A DNA stretch of 64,000 bases from Shewanella pealeana ATCC 700345. GTDB taxonomy: Bacteria > Pseudomonadota > Gammaproteobacteria > Enterobacterales > Shewanellaceae. The stretch lies in the NCBI RefSeq assembly GCF_000018285.1, contig NC_009901.1, positions 371,001 through 435,000 of the forward strand, in the 5' to 3' direction. Position numbers and translations under genes: made by a program. This document shows, one piece after another, positions 9,105 through 17,224 of this stretch (position 1 is its first letter; each line of letters begins with the position of its first letter). The notes under the pieces were generated by a model. The model made no database searches, was not told where the DNA came from, and saw only the letters and a program-made list of their open reading frames with translations.

Positions 9105-9135
9105 AATGCCTTTCTCACGAAAGGCATTTTTGTTT
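9105..9135 (+). terminator. Rho-independent terminator of the DUF5666 gene
   Basis: Stem aatgccttt (9105-9113) pairs with aaaggcatt (9120-9128) around a 6-base loop and runs into tttgttt. The rest of the gap up to 9367 shows no further gene or repeat. Confidence 0.85.
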
Positions 9136-9367
9136 CTGAACGGCTGACCTTTTTAGCTAGTACAGGCTCTGAAGCCATATGAGAGGTAGATGTTAAGCAG
9201 AAAGAGTAAGGTTATTTATGCTAATTAAATTAATGGTATAAGAACTTAAGAGGGGCATAAACTCGGATAGATGAAATAAATTACGCAGATGACTTTGATG
9301 GAAAGCGAATATTGGTACTACACTGAACGGTAGTTTTGTTTTATGCCATTAAATAAAGGATTATGTT

Positions 9368-10921
9368 ATGGACGAAGAGTACCAGTATCCCGCCAATTAC
9401 AATTTAATCTCAATCACGTCTCCTTCTAGTCATATTAAATATGCCAGTCCTCACTTTTCTGAAGTGGCGGGATTTGCAGATGGCGAGCTTATTGGTCTTC
9501 CCCATAATGTTGTCAGACATCCGGATATGCCCAAAGCCGCGTTTAAAGATCTGTGGGGTCACTTGCAGAGTGGCAACCATTGGATGGGAATGGTGAAAAA
9601 CAGTCGTAAGGGGGGAGGTTATTATTGGGTCGATGCATTCGCCTCGCCGATAAAAAACAATGGAGAGATTGTCGAACTGCAATCGGTTCGCTTTAAACCG
9701 GAACGGATCCATGTTAAACGAGCCGAGGCCGCTTATAAGCAATTATCAAATGATAAAAAGCCTTTTCAATTGAGCATAGGCTTGAGAACTCGCTTGTGGC
9801 AGCGCAGCGCCTTTTGTTATGGCATCGCCGCGCTTATCTCCTATGGTATCGCCACCTTTACCCAAAATACCGCTCTGACGCTGGCATCCTTTTTCGTTAT
9901 GGCGACTCTAATTAGTTATCTGTTAACTCGCCCCTTGGAGCGACTGGCAAAAGAGGCTCGTAAAGACTTTAATAATCCGCTAATGGAACTCATCTATACG
10001 GGGAAGGTCAATGACTTTTCTGAAATTGAGTTGGCGATGAAGATGCGTCGACAGCACGTAAAAGCATTGATTGGGCGGGTAAATATCTCTGTGATGGAGG
10101 CCTGTGACAAGACCTTAGATAACGCCAAGCTAGCCACCCAGAACAACCATAAAGTCACCGAACATCTCAATACTCAGAAAACAGAGATTGAAATGGTGGC
10201 AACGGCGGTGAATGAGATGCAGGCGGCATCGACCGAGATCTCACAAAATGCTCAGGGCACCGCTGAAGCGACAATGCAGACGCAAAGTACCATGTCGGAG
10301 AATTTGGAGTGCATTAATCAGGTTAATAAGTCGATGTTGGAGCTCGTCGATGAGTTAGCCTCAATATCCAGTACCGTGGTATCGCTCGATAAGCAAACCC
10401 AGCAAATTAGTTCGGTGATCGATGTGATTAATGGCATTGCCGAGCAGACCAACCTACTAGCGCTAAATGCTGCGATTGAAGCGGCTCGAGCCGGAGACTC
10501 TGGCCGTGGCTTTGCAGTGGTGTCCGATGAGGTGCGCACTTTAGCGCAGCGTACTCAGGTTGCAACCACAGAGATCCAGACGGCGATTGAGCAGATCCAG
10601 ACCAATAGCCAAGTTGCGGTTAAATCGCTTGAAATTGGTAATGACAAATCCAGCAAGACGGTCAATATCATCAATGCCTCACTGAGCAAAATCAATGAAC
10701 TTGAGGAATTGATTGAGGGCATAGTGGAGCGTAATCAGCAGATAGCCGTGGCCATCGAAGAGCAGGTCTATGTCTGTAATGAGGTCAACACCAATGTGCA
10801 GATGGTTAATTGTAAGGTGTCAGAGTCTTATGATCTGATTACCGTAACCAATACGCTCAACCAAGAGGTTGAGAACAGTACCGACGATCTATCCAATACC
10901 ATCAGAAATTTCAATATGTAG
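9368..10921 (+). CDS. PAS-domain methyl-accepting chemotaxis protein (Aer-like)
   Basis: The 517-residue receptor has an N-terminal cytoplasmic PAS domain (about residues 8-110) with the Aer-type stretch [15 protein letters not shown]. Two closely spaced membrane helices (about 145-187) have almost no periplasmic loop. A signalling domain carries the hairpin-tip sequence [19 protein letters not shown] near residues 357-375, followed by [12 protein letters not shown]. Aer-type receptors sense redox or energy state through a flavin bound to PAS, and this one should couple to CheA/CheW. AAGGA lies 7 bases before the ATG. The gene is monocistronic with a terminator behind it. Confidence 0.92.
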   Translation: MDEEYQYPANYNLISITSPSSHIKYASPHFSEVAGFADGELIGLPHNVVRHPDMPKAAFKDLWGHLQSGNHWMGMVKNSRKGGGYYWVDAFASPIKNNGEIVELQSVRFKPERIHVKRAEAAYKQLSNDKKPFQLSIGLRTRLWQRSAFCYGIAALISYGIATFTQNTALTLASFFVMATLISYLLTRPLERLAKEARKDFNNPLMELIYTGKVNDFSEIELAMKMRRQHVKALIGRVNISVMEACDKTLDNAKLATQNNHKVTEHLNTQKTEIEMVATAVNEMQAASTEISQNAQGTAEATMQTQSTMSENLECINQVNKSMLELVDELASISSTVVSLDKQTQQISSVIDVINGIAEQTNLLALNAAIEAARAGDSGRGFAVVSDEVRTLAQRTQVATTEIQTAIEQIQTNSQVAVKSLEIGNDKSSKTVNIINASLSKINELEELIEGIVERNQQIAVAIEEQVYVCNEVNTNVQMVNCKVSESYDLITVTNTLNQEVENSTDDLSNTIRNFNM

Positions 10922-10939
10922 TGGGATTAGTTTAAATAG

Positions 10940-10970
10940 AAAGGGTCTAGCCGAGTACTAGGCCCTTTTT
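10940..10970 (+). terminator. Terminator of the chemoreceptor gene
   Basis: An imperfect stem aaagggtctag / ctaggcccttttt with a short loop and a T run follows the stop codon by about 20 bases. Confidence 0.75.
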
Positions 10971-11032
10971 AGTTTTTGGGGAAACATGGTAAGGCTGCTT
11001 ATACTGATTGCTAGTACTATTGTAAGAAAATG

Positions 11033-11067
11033 AAAAGGTGTTTAGCGATTGGCTAAACACCTTTTTT
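11033..11067. terminator. Bidirectional terminator between converging genes
   Basis: Stem aaaaggtgtttagc pairs with the complementary arm ggctaaacacctttt across a 4-base loop, with T runs on both strands. It can serve both the chemoreceptor gene on the plus strand and the lyase operon on the minus strand. Confidence 0.85.
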
Positions 11068-11111
11068 ATTGCAGTGGGGGAGTCAGGCTTAATTAACTAA
11101 GCCATGGGTCC

Positions 11112-12764
11112 TTACTTGGCCGCAGAGTAAGTCTTAAGGAACTTGATGCCATTATTAATATCTGGCGTGTAAGTCCGGTCTAAATCAACAAATGGCACCA
11201 CTTTACGGTATTGCTCGATAAGGTGACTGGTACCTTGACCCATTTTCTTATCTTGATCTCTCATACGGATCTCCATACCTTGCGTGGTATGTAACACCTC
11301 ATAGGCATAGATTTCGTAACCAATATCAGCCATTTTTGCAACGCGAGAAGCAATTAAGTTCACGTTACTAAAGGTCTCTTCAATACCGACTGAAGTTGGG
11401 ATGCCGTATAGTGTAGCGCTATTAGTTAGAGTCATCGCTTCGGCATATAGACCCGACATTGACTGGGCGATATTAGCAAAACCATCGCCGCCGACATTCT
11501 CTTTCGCGATAAGGTAAGTCGGTAGGTTAGTACGGTGTCCATCGTCAAGCTGAGTAGTACGCCAAGCCGAAATATGGATAACTTGTGCAAGTGCACGGCC
11601 TAAAGACTCCATCTGTACGGCTAGTTGAGTGTTGTCGAAGTTAGCGCCAGAGTTTACAAAGACATTGTCATCGCCGACACGTAATGCATTAACGGCTGGT
11701 GTGTTGCTATACCATAAGTCATCACGAGCTTCAGTATTCACAATAGGGTTATCAGTGGTGTGATTAATCGCTGTGTTAAGTAGCTCTTTTGCTTGGCGTA
11801 GCTCTTCTTTTGCGGTCGCTAAAATGTAGCCCGATGAACGGAATGATAGCGGGTCCTGTAGGTTACGCTTGTTATCTAATTCCCATAAGTATGAGCCCTT
11901 TAATGCGCCAAGAATGCCTTCTGCAGCTTCATGACCTTGTGGCCAGCCTTTTGTGTCAACAGTGTGCCAAAGGAATGGCGATACGTTACCGTTCAGTGCT
12001 TCTAGTGAAGAGGCAATAATCACAGGTGAAATATCGAGTAAATGTTCGGCTTTCTTAACCGCTGCGATGTTCTGCGCTTCGGCTACGTTACCGTTTGATA
12101 GGATAGAAATACCGTCTAAACCGAACGGTCTGTATGGCTCAAGGCCTAGCTCTTCGCGAACTTCTTTCGAGTCACGGCGCTCGCCTTTGTACATTACGTC
12201 CCATTCTCCCATTAACGATAAACCAATATGGGTCGCTAAACTTAAATCGTTAGCACCAGATGAGCCTCGACTTGGAATGAGTGGTGTGACGTCTGCGTTG
12301 ATGTAATCCATAAATGCTTGCGCACCTTCGGTACTCATTGCCGTGTAGCCAGCAGCCATTTGGTTAAGGCGAATAATCATCGCCATCTTTGATTCGCGCT
12401 CAGAGATGAACGGTTCAACACCTGCGGCTTGAATGCGCATCTGGCGTTCGTTGAACTTTATCGATGCAGTGAAGTTTGGCTCATCTTCAACAGATGTACC
12501 TGCAACACGTTGATCCTTTAAGGCGCCGTAGTTAACGGTTAAACCGTAAATTGAACGGCCATCTGCTGCAGCGTGAATAGGCGCCTTGTAACCTGCGTTA
12601 ATGCGCTGCCAACCTGCTTTAGCAATGGTGACATCTTCACCTGGTTGGGCGATTTCCCATAATTGGTCAACAGTAAGCGAGCGACCATCTAGGGTATGTG
12701 TTGCAGCATTAGCGGACAAAGGTAGGCTTGCAGCAACGAGTAATGCAAATACACTTTTCTTCAT
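11112..12764 (-). CDS. Exported aromatic amino acid lyase (HAL/PAL) homologue lacking the MIO triad
   Basis: The 550-residue protein has a Sec signal peptide (residues 1-20, cleavage after SANA) and the fold signature of the histidine/phenylalanine ammonia-lyase superfamily. The catalytic-loop Tyr73 is present (IYGLTVNYG), as are NGN near 230, DPLSFRSSGY near 305, NSGANF and EETFSN. The cofactor loop reads RGSSGANDLSLATHIG at 166-181. Aligned without gaps from the Asp onward to GSVGASGDL of HAL, the Ala-Ser-Gly triad that cyclises to MIO is replaced by Gly170-Ala171-Asn172. Classical HAL is cytoplasmic, so both export and loss of the triad are unusual. It is the last gene of an operon with a tetraheme cytochrome and a flavoprotein reductase. 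It may be a lyase of altered chemistry, or a binding or isomerase protein; the substrate is not known. Confidence 0.82.
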   Translation of the reverse strand: MKKSVFALLVAASLPLSANAATHTLDGRSLTVDQLWEIAQPGEDVTIAKAGWQRINAGYKAPIHAAADGRSIYGLTVNYGALKDQRVAGTSVEDEPNFTASIKFNERQMRIQAAGVEPFISERESKMAMIIRLNQMAAGYTAMSTEGAQAFMDYINADVTPLIPSRGSSGANDLSLATHIGLSLMGEWDVMYKGERRDSKEVREELGLEPYRPFGLDGISILSNGNVAEAQNIAAVKKAEHLLDISPVIIASSLEALNGNVSPFLWHTVDTKGWPQGHEAAEGILGALKGSYLWELDNKRNLQDPLSFRSSGYILATAKEELRQAKELLNTAINHTTDNPIVNTEARDDLWYSNTPAVNALRVGDDNVFVNSGANFDNTQLAVQMESLGRALAQVIHISAWRTTQLDDGHRTNLPTYLIAKENVGGDGFANIAQSMSGLYAEAMTLTNSATLYGIPTSVGIEETFSNVNLIASRVAKMADIGYEIYAYEVLHTTQGMEIRMRDQDKKMGQGTSHLIEQYRKVVPFVDLDRTYTPDINNGIKFLKTYSAAK

Positions 12765-12791
12765 TGTTCAATTCTCTAATTGGTAGTACAT

Positions 12792-13142
12792 CTACTTAAG
12801 GTTGTTAAATTCGACTTTATGACAGTCGGAACAAATATCTTTCGAAGGTTGGTGCTCTGAATGGCAAACCATACATTCAAGCAAGTCTTCGTAGTGATGC
12901 GAATTATGTGGATTCTTATCGAAACGGTTTGGTTGAGTTGGAATGTCATGCATGCCGCCGTGGCAGTCAATGCAGGCCTGATCGCTCGGACGTTCAAACG
13001 CCCCTTTAGTGGTATGGCAAGTGCGGCAGTTCATGTCATCGCCAAGAGCGTCGATATGGTGCTGCTTGATCGTCGGTTTAGCGGCTAATGCGCTGCAAGA
13101 CAATAGCGTTGCGATAACTGCAACGGCAAAAGAAGTTTTCAT
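12792..13142 (-). CDS. Small periplasmic tetraheme cytochrome c
   Basis: The 116-residue product has a signal peptide (residues 1-21) and four CxxCH haem-binding motifs: CRTCH 39-43, CIDCH 57-61, CMVCH 90-94 and CSDCH 104-108. Spacing and extra histidines (HH, HNSHH) resemble the haem domain of Shewanella flavocytochrome c fumarate reductase. Here that domain is a separate gene directly downstream of the flavin subunit gene, with stop and start overlapping as TAATG. It should receive electrons from the CymA-type quinol dehydrogenase network and pass them to the flavoprotein. It lies 27 bases upstream of the lyase-like gene. Confidence 0.93.
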   Translation of the reverse strand: MKTSFAVAVIATLLSCSALAAKPTIKQHHIDALGDDMNCRTCHTTKGAFERPSDQACIDCHGGMHDIPTQPNRFDKNPHNSHHYEDLLECMVCHSEHQPSKDICSDCHKVEFNNLK

Positions 13143-14644
13143 TACGCATTCGCCTTATAATTTGCTGCAGTTCTGCCTGCAATCTGACCAAAAACCAAGC
13201 CGTCAACTGACGAACAACCGCCTAAACGATCCATACCGTGGGTACCACCTGCGACTTCTCCTGCAGCAAATAGACCTTTGATTGGCTCACAAGTCGTTGC
13301 ATCAATTACTTCAGCATTAGGGGTGATAGCAACGCCGCCCATGCAGTAATGCAATTTTGGCGATAATCTCAGAGAGTAAAATGGTGGCTTTAATTCGGTT
13401 CTTCTATCGAGTGGCTTATTAAATGGATCAGGCTTGCCCTCAACAATCTCGTTCCAGTCTGCAATAGATTGACTGAGTACTGCTTCATCGACGCCGTGAT
13501 GTTTGGCGAGTTCCGCAACAGAGTTAGATTTGTTAACCGCGCCATCGCGGTAAGCTCCCTTAAATCCTTCCGCGCGTTTAGTGGTCGCTTCGCTGCAGAA
13601 AGTGAATGGGTAGTTAGGCTTTTCTTCACTGCCTTTTTCTAATACGACCAACTGTGCTTCAGCGCGGGTGCGACGATCGGCAAGTTCATTCATAAAGCGC
13701 TTGCCTGTCATTGGGTCGATGGCAATACCTTCACTGAATGAGTAATCGGCAAAGAAGGAAGCTGGGCCGGCCCCTTTTTCATCAGGAGAAGCCCAAGGGC
13801 CAAGCTGATACATATCGAGCATGATAGGTAGCGAGCCAACAGCAAGTAGCGATTTGATCATGCCTGCTGTCGCGCCTGGATGCGCAGTCGCTTCTAGGTG
13901 AGCGTAGATAGGCATAGTGGTTTTAACGAACTTCTTATCTTGTCCCCAGCCACCTGTCGCAACGACTACACCGTGACGTGACTTGTAAGTTTGCTCGGCT
14001 TTGAACTCTTCGGTTTCAAAATCAAATTTTTCCTGTACGGCAACGCCGGTAATGGCGTTATTCTTATCACGCAGCAAGCTGGTGACTTGAGTTCGGTTTT
14101 GGAACTGCACACCTTTATTCACTAGGTACTTGTGCATAGGAACCACGATTCCGCCGCCAGAGGCATTAGCTGGGATATGCGCTCTTGGTGCGCTGTGTCC
14201 ACCAAGGCGAATGATCTTATCCATAAATTCGACGCCACAACCAATGAGCATGTCGTATACGGTATGCGCCTCGGTAGCTAAAGTTTTACATAGCTCTGGG
14301 TGATTAAAACCACGACCCGCTTTCACCATGTCTTTGATCATGAGTTCGGCAGAGTCTTCAATGCCGTGCTTTTTCTGTAGAGAGGTATTCGGCATACAAG
14401 CAATACCGCCGCAAATCGCTGAGTTGCCGCCCCAAGTTTCCATCTTTTCAAGGATAAGTATGTTTTTTAAGCCTGCTTTGTTAGCCGAATAAGCAGCAGC
14501 TAACCCCGCAAAACCACTGCCTACAATGATTAAGTCGTATTCTCGGTCCCAACTATTTTCAGATGAAACCGCTGTCGCTGAAAATGGTAAAGCCATTGCT
14601 GCGGTAACGCCCATGCTTTTAGTTAGAAAGTCTCTTCTTTTCAT
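13142..14644 (-). CDS. Tat-type FAD-binding reductase, flavocytochrome c flavin subunit family
   Basis: The 500-residue protein begins MKRRDFLTKS, a twin-arginine-like signal ending near ATA at residue 25. The FAD-binding motif IIVGSGFAGLAAAYSA (39-54) and the fumarate-reductase-family blocks follow: GKRFMNE (314-320), RRTRAEAQ (324-331), HYCMGG (432-437) and GMDRLGG (470-476). Arg324/325, His432 and Arg473 correspond to substrate-binding and catalytic positions of the family. The position equal to the active-site His-Pro of fumarate reductase is Gly282-Pro283 (QLGPWASP), so fumarate is an unlikely substrate. It should reduce a C=C bond of another enoate in the periplasm. Its companion lyase-like gene suggests an aromatic or imidazole acrylate such as urocanate or cinnamate, by analogy with urocanate reductase UrdA. 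First gene of the operon. Confidence 0.85.
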   Translation of the reverse strand: MKRRDFLTKSMGVTAAMALPFSATAVSSENSWDREYDLIIVGSGFAGLAAAYSANKAGLKNILILEKMETWGGNSAICGGIACMPNTSLQKKHGIEDSAELMIKDMVKAGRGFNHPELCKTLATEAHTVYDMLIGCGVEFMDKIIRLGGHSAPRAHIPANASGGGIVVPMHKYLVNKGVQFQNRTQVTSLLRDKNNAITGVAVQEKFDFETEEFKAEQTYKSRHGVVVATGGWGQDKKFVKTTMPIYAHLEATAHPGATAGMIKSLLAVGSLPIMLDMYQLGPWASPDEKGAGPASFFADYSFSEGIAIDPMTGKRFMNELADRRTRAEAQLVVLEKGSEEKPNYPFTFCSEATTKRAEGFKGAYRDGAVNKSNSVAELAKHHGVDEAVLSQSIADWNEIVEGKPDPFNKPLDRRTELKPPFYSLRLSPKLHYCMGGVAITPNAEVIDATTCEPIKGLFAAGEVAGGTHGMDRLGGCSSVDGLVFGQIAGRTAANYKANA

Positions 14645-14712
14645 TATTATTCCACGAATTTTATATTAGTCATCATTCTGGGTAGATGATATGAATCGTG
14701 CCGAGCATAGAT

Positions 14713-14728
14713 TGTGATTGTTATCTGA
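14713..14728. promoter_or_regulatory. CRP-like site upstream of the flavoprotein operon
   Basis: TGTGA-N6-TCTGA matches the CRP consensus TGTGA-N6-TCACA at eight of ten positions and ends 69 bases before the flavoprotein start codon. CRP is the main activator of anaerobic respiration genes in Shewanella. A site by eye only. Confidence 0.4.
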
Positions 14729-14852
14729 TATATGTAGGTATAAAAAAAAGTAATACCAAAGATTGTGAGCGTGGTTATAGCTGAAAATGGCGTAAACTAT
14801 GATAATTAATTAATGGTTTTTTAAATTATAAATATTAATAAAATAGCGTGCA

Positions 14853-14868
14853 TTTGATTGCAGTCACA
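14853..14868. promoter_or_regulatory. CRP-like site upstream of the divergent LysR gene
   Basis: TTTGA-N6-TCACA matches the CRP consensus at nine of ten positions. It lies 36 bases before the LysR start and about 210 bases from the flavoprotein start, inside the 260-base divergent promoter region, which is otherwise very AT-rich. Confidence 0.45.
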
Positions 14869-14904
14869 CAAAGATAAGAATCTAGAACTAGATCCCGAAT
14901 AATT

Positions 14905-15753
14905 ATGATTAATAACACAACAGTTTATTGTTTCTATTACTCCGCTAAGTTTTCATCATTTTCTAAAGCAGCAAGCTTTTTAAAAATGACTCAACCTAGT
15001 GTTAGCTCGAGTATTATCGCTCTAGAGAAAAAAATTGGCGCGAAACTGTTTGAAAGAGAGAGTCGCGGAGTGAGGTTGACCGACCGCGGTCATGAAATCT
15101 ACAAGAAAGCGGAAGACGTTATCATGTCGATGAATGAACTGGAGTCGGCACTTCAGCAGGTCAATAGAAAGTCAGTCATTAAAATAGCGACTCAGCCTAG
15201 ACTCTATGAGAAGTACTTGTCAGCCAAGTTAACCAATGACTTTATTGAAGAGTTTTTCGTTCAGATCAATACGGGCGAGTTGGCTACAATTAAAGGCTGG
15301 ATGGATTCGGGGGAAGTTGATGTGGTTATCACCGAAGGCATATTTGATGACCACCCTATATTTGAGCATTTTACCGAACTAGACAATTTAAAGTTTTTTT
15401 GGGCTAAAAAAATTGGCATAGAGTTCGCTACACCTGTCCCTACATTCGTACATTCTGATATATGGAACCATTGGCATGATTTAAGCGTCTGTATGTATAA
15501 CAATCCAGAGTTTAAAAAGATCATGGTGATAGACACTCCAGATTTTTCTTGTAAATTAATCGAACGTGGAATGGGGATTGGCTTATTACCTGAGCAGATT
15601 ATTCTAAATAACGAAAATATTGAAAAATGTGCAGGGCCAACGGCTGGCGATATTAATGGTCCGATTGCTATCTATGTGAATCAAGAACGTAAGTTAGAGT
15701 TACAGAAAATAGGATTAATTGAAAAGATTATTTCAACAGGTGATGGTCGATAA
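14905..15753 (+). CDS. LysR-family regulator, probable controller of the flavoprotein operon
   Basis: The 282-residue protein has the LysR N-terminal winged helix-turn-helix (about residues 3-62: FSKAASFLKMTQPSVSSSIIALEKKIGAKLFER) and a somewhat short effector-binding domain. It is transcribed away from the flavoprotein/cytochrome/lyase operon across 260 bases, the classical arrangement for a LysR regulator and its target, so it probably senses the substrate of that pathway. The start ATG has no clear ribosome binding site. The effector is not identifiable from sequence. Confidence 0.88.
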   Translation: MINNTTVYCFYYSAKFSSFSKAASFLKMTQPSVSSSIIALEKKIGAKLFERESRGVRLTDRGHEIYKKAEDVIMSMNELESALQQVNRKSVIKIATQPRLYEKYLSAKLTNDFIEEFFVQINTGELATIKGWMDSGEVDVVITEGIFDDHPIFEHFTELDNLKFFWAKKIGIEFATPVPTFVHSDIWNHWHDLSVCMYNNPEFKKIMVIDTPDFSCKLIERGMGIGLLPEQIILNNENIEKCAGPTAGDINGPIAIYVNQERKLELQKIGLIEKIISTGDGR

Positions 15754-15800
15754 GCCTGAAAAACTTTAATGTCAATATTTTAGAAATGCTAGGTAGTGAG

Positions 15801-15816
15801 TGTGTTTTTGGTCACA
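15801..15816. promoter_or_regulatory. CRP-like site between the two LysR genes
   Basis: TGTGT-N6-TCACA matches the CRP consensus at nine of ten positions. It lies in the 340-base stretch upstream of the second LysR gene, which otherwise shows no gene or repeat. Confidence 0.4.
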
Positions 15817-16094
15817 ATTATTCTATAGTCTGATTGAGAGCATTAATATATAGATGATAACTATTGTAGTGTTATGGCTAAATATTCTTCATTGAATATA
15901 TGCAATATTTTTATATGAGCCCAAAATATATCTACATTGGTCTAGTGAATAGAAGCTTGTCGTTTGTTAATTGGTGCTATCTAAAGACAGACTAACGCGG
16001 GGGGATTAGCGCGGTTAGAATGAATACCGATAGCGTATGTTTGCAAACCCTTTATGATATGACCTATAACTTGCGTCATTTGCAAAGGCCTATT

Positions 16095-17027
16095 GTGAAA
16101 CAGTTAGATTTCAATTTACTCAGAGTGTTAGAAGTACTGCTTGAAGAGCAGAGTGTCACCTCCGCTGCGACGAGATTGCATTTGAGTCAGTCAGCGGTGA
16201 GTAAACAGCTGAGTAAGTTGAGAGAAACCTTCGATGACCAGCTATTTGAACGCACAGCCTATGGATTGAAAGCCACCCCACGTGCTCTGCAGTTAGCCCC
16301 AGAGCTTCGCGAGGTACTGCAAAAGCTAGATCAATTTACCCGTCCTAGCACCTTTGAGCCCGCCGAGAGTCAGCGACGTTTTCGTATGCATATTGTTGAA
16401 ACAGCTTATTCGCTGACTTACCCCTATTTTATGCCCAAACTGCTAAAACAGGCGCCGCAGGTGAGTATTAATGGCCATACTTGGTCGCATTCTAGTATGG
16501 AACAGCTGCTGCGCTGTGAAATTGATATGGGCATCATCTGCCGTGAGTGGGATAAGCGCTCTTTACTGCACATGAACAACTTACCGGAAGAACTTGGCGC
16601 AGCAGAGTTGATTCGTGATTATCCTGTATGCCTGTTAAGACGTGATCACCCTGCGCTAAAAGAGCCTTGGAACATAGACACTTTTCTTAAGTACCGCCAT
16701 CTGCAGGTGGCCTTTGGTGGCTTGGAGCATTGGTTGCTCGATGATGTGCTGCGCTTAGATCACCTGCAGCGTGATGTAGCGGTCAACATGACCGATTTTA
16801 ATTGCGCAATGGATCTCTGTGAAAACAGCGATCTTATCTTGTGCGCACCACGAAAATACATTCAGCAGATGATGGTCAACTATGATTTGGTATGCCTCGA
16901 TGTGCCGGTGCATGTCGAGCCCGGAGCCTACGTGCTTGTTTGGCATAAACACTTTAATCTGGACCCGAGTCATAGCTGGCTGCGTAACCTGATTATCGAT
17001 GGTGTTCGTGATAATCGAAAAGACTAG
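16095..17027 (+). CDS. LysR-family transcriptional regulator (LeuO/NodD-like subgroup)
   Basis: The product has a LysR DNA-binding domain beginning QLDFNLLRVLEVLLEEQSVT, with the helix-turn-helix SAATRLHLSQSAVSKQLSKL, and a full effector domain. I choose the GTG at 16095 because AAAGG lies six bases upstream and the family normally begins a few residues before LDFNLL. An ATG at 16020 would add 25 residues but has no well-placed ribosome binding site. The target is unknown: the gene is flanked by the preceding LysR gene and by a converging ilvY. It could regulate a distant operon. Confidence 0.85.
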   Translation: MKQLDFNLLRVLEVLLEEQSVTSAATRLHLSQSAVSKQLSKLRETFDDQLFERTAYGLKATPRALQLAPELREVLQKLDQFTRPSTFEPAESQRRFRMHIVETAYSLTYPYFMPKLLKQAPQVSINGHTWSHSSMEQLLRCEIDMGIICREWDKRSLLHMNNLPEELGAAELIRDYPVCLLRRDHPALKEPWNIDTFLKYRHLQVAFGGLEHWLLDDVLRLDHLQRDVAVNMTDFNCAMDLCENSDLILCAPRKYIQQMMVNYDLVCLDVPVHVEPGAYVLVWHKHFNLDPSHSWLRNLIIDGVRDNRKD

Positions 17028-17054
17028 CCACAACAGATTTCAAAAGATAAGAAT

Positions 17055-17120
17055 GGACCACAGAGGACACGAAGAAAAGCAATCCCGAGCTTTTTCTCTT
17101 CTTCGTGTCCTCTGTGTAGC
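17055..17120. repeat. Long intergenic inverted repeat
   Basis: Arm ccacagaggacacgaagaaa (from 17058) pairs with ttcttcgtgtcctctgtg (17100-17117) around a loop containing cccgagc. It lies between converging LysR and ilvY genes and could act as a terminator for both. A diverged relative lies near 28540-28582 (gcacgaagaaaa ... cttttcttcgtg). This is probably a dispersed repeat family. Confidence 0.75.
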
Positions 17121-17224
17121 AAACGGAGTGAGCGCTTCGTGGTTTATAGCTTTTAAAGAAAAGAACCCAGCCTAGCTCTGCATGACTGGATCTCGATCGT
17201 ATAAACGCGAGCTTCAAAGACGAA

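Noticed and set aside
11112..12764. hutH, the cytoplasmic histidine ammonia-lyase of histidine degradation
   Set aside because: The protein has a signal peptide, lacks the Ala-Ser-Gly triad and sits with redox genes rather than hutU/hutI.
13142..14644. Fumarate reductase as the specific call
   Set aside because: The active-site His-Pro is Gly-Pro and the haem domain is separate, so only the broader enoate reductase family is supported.
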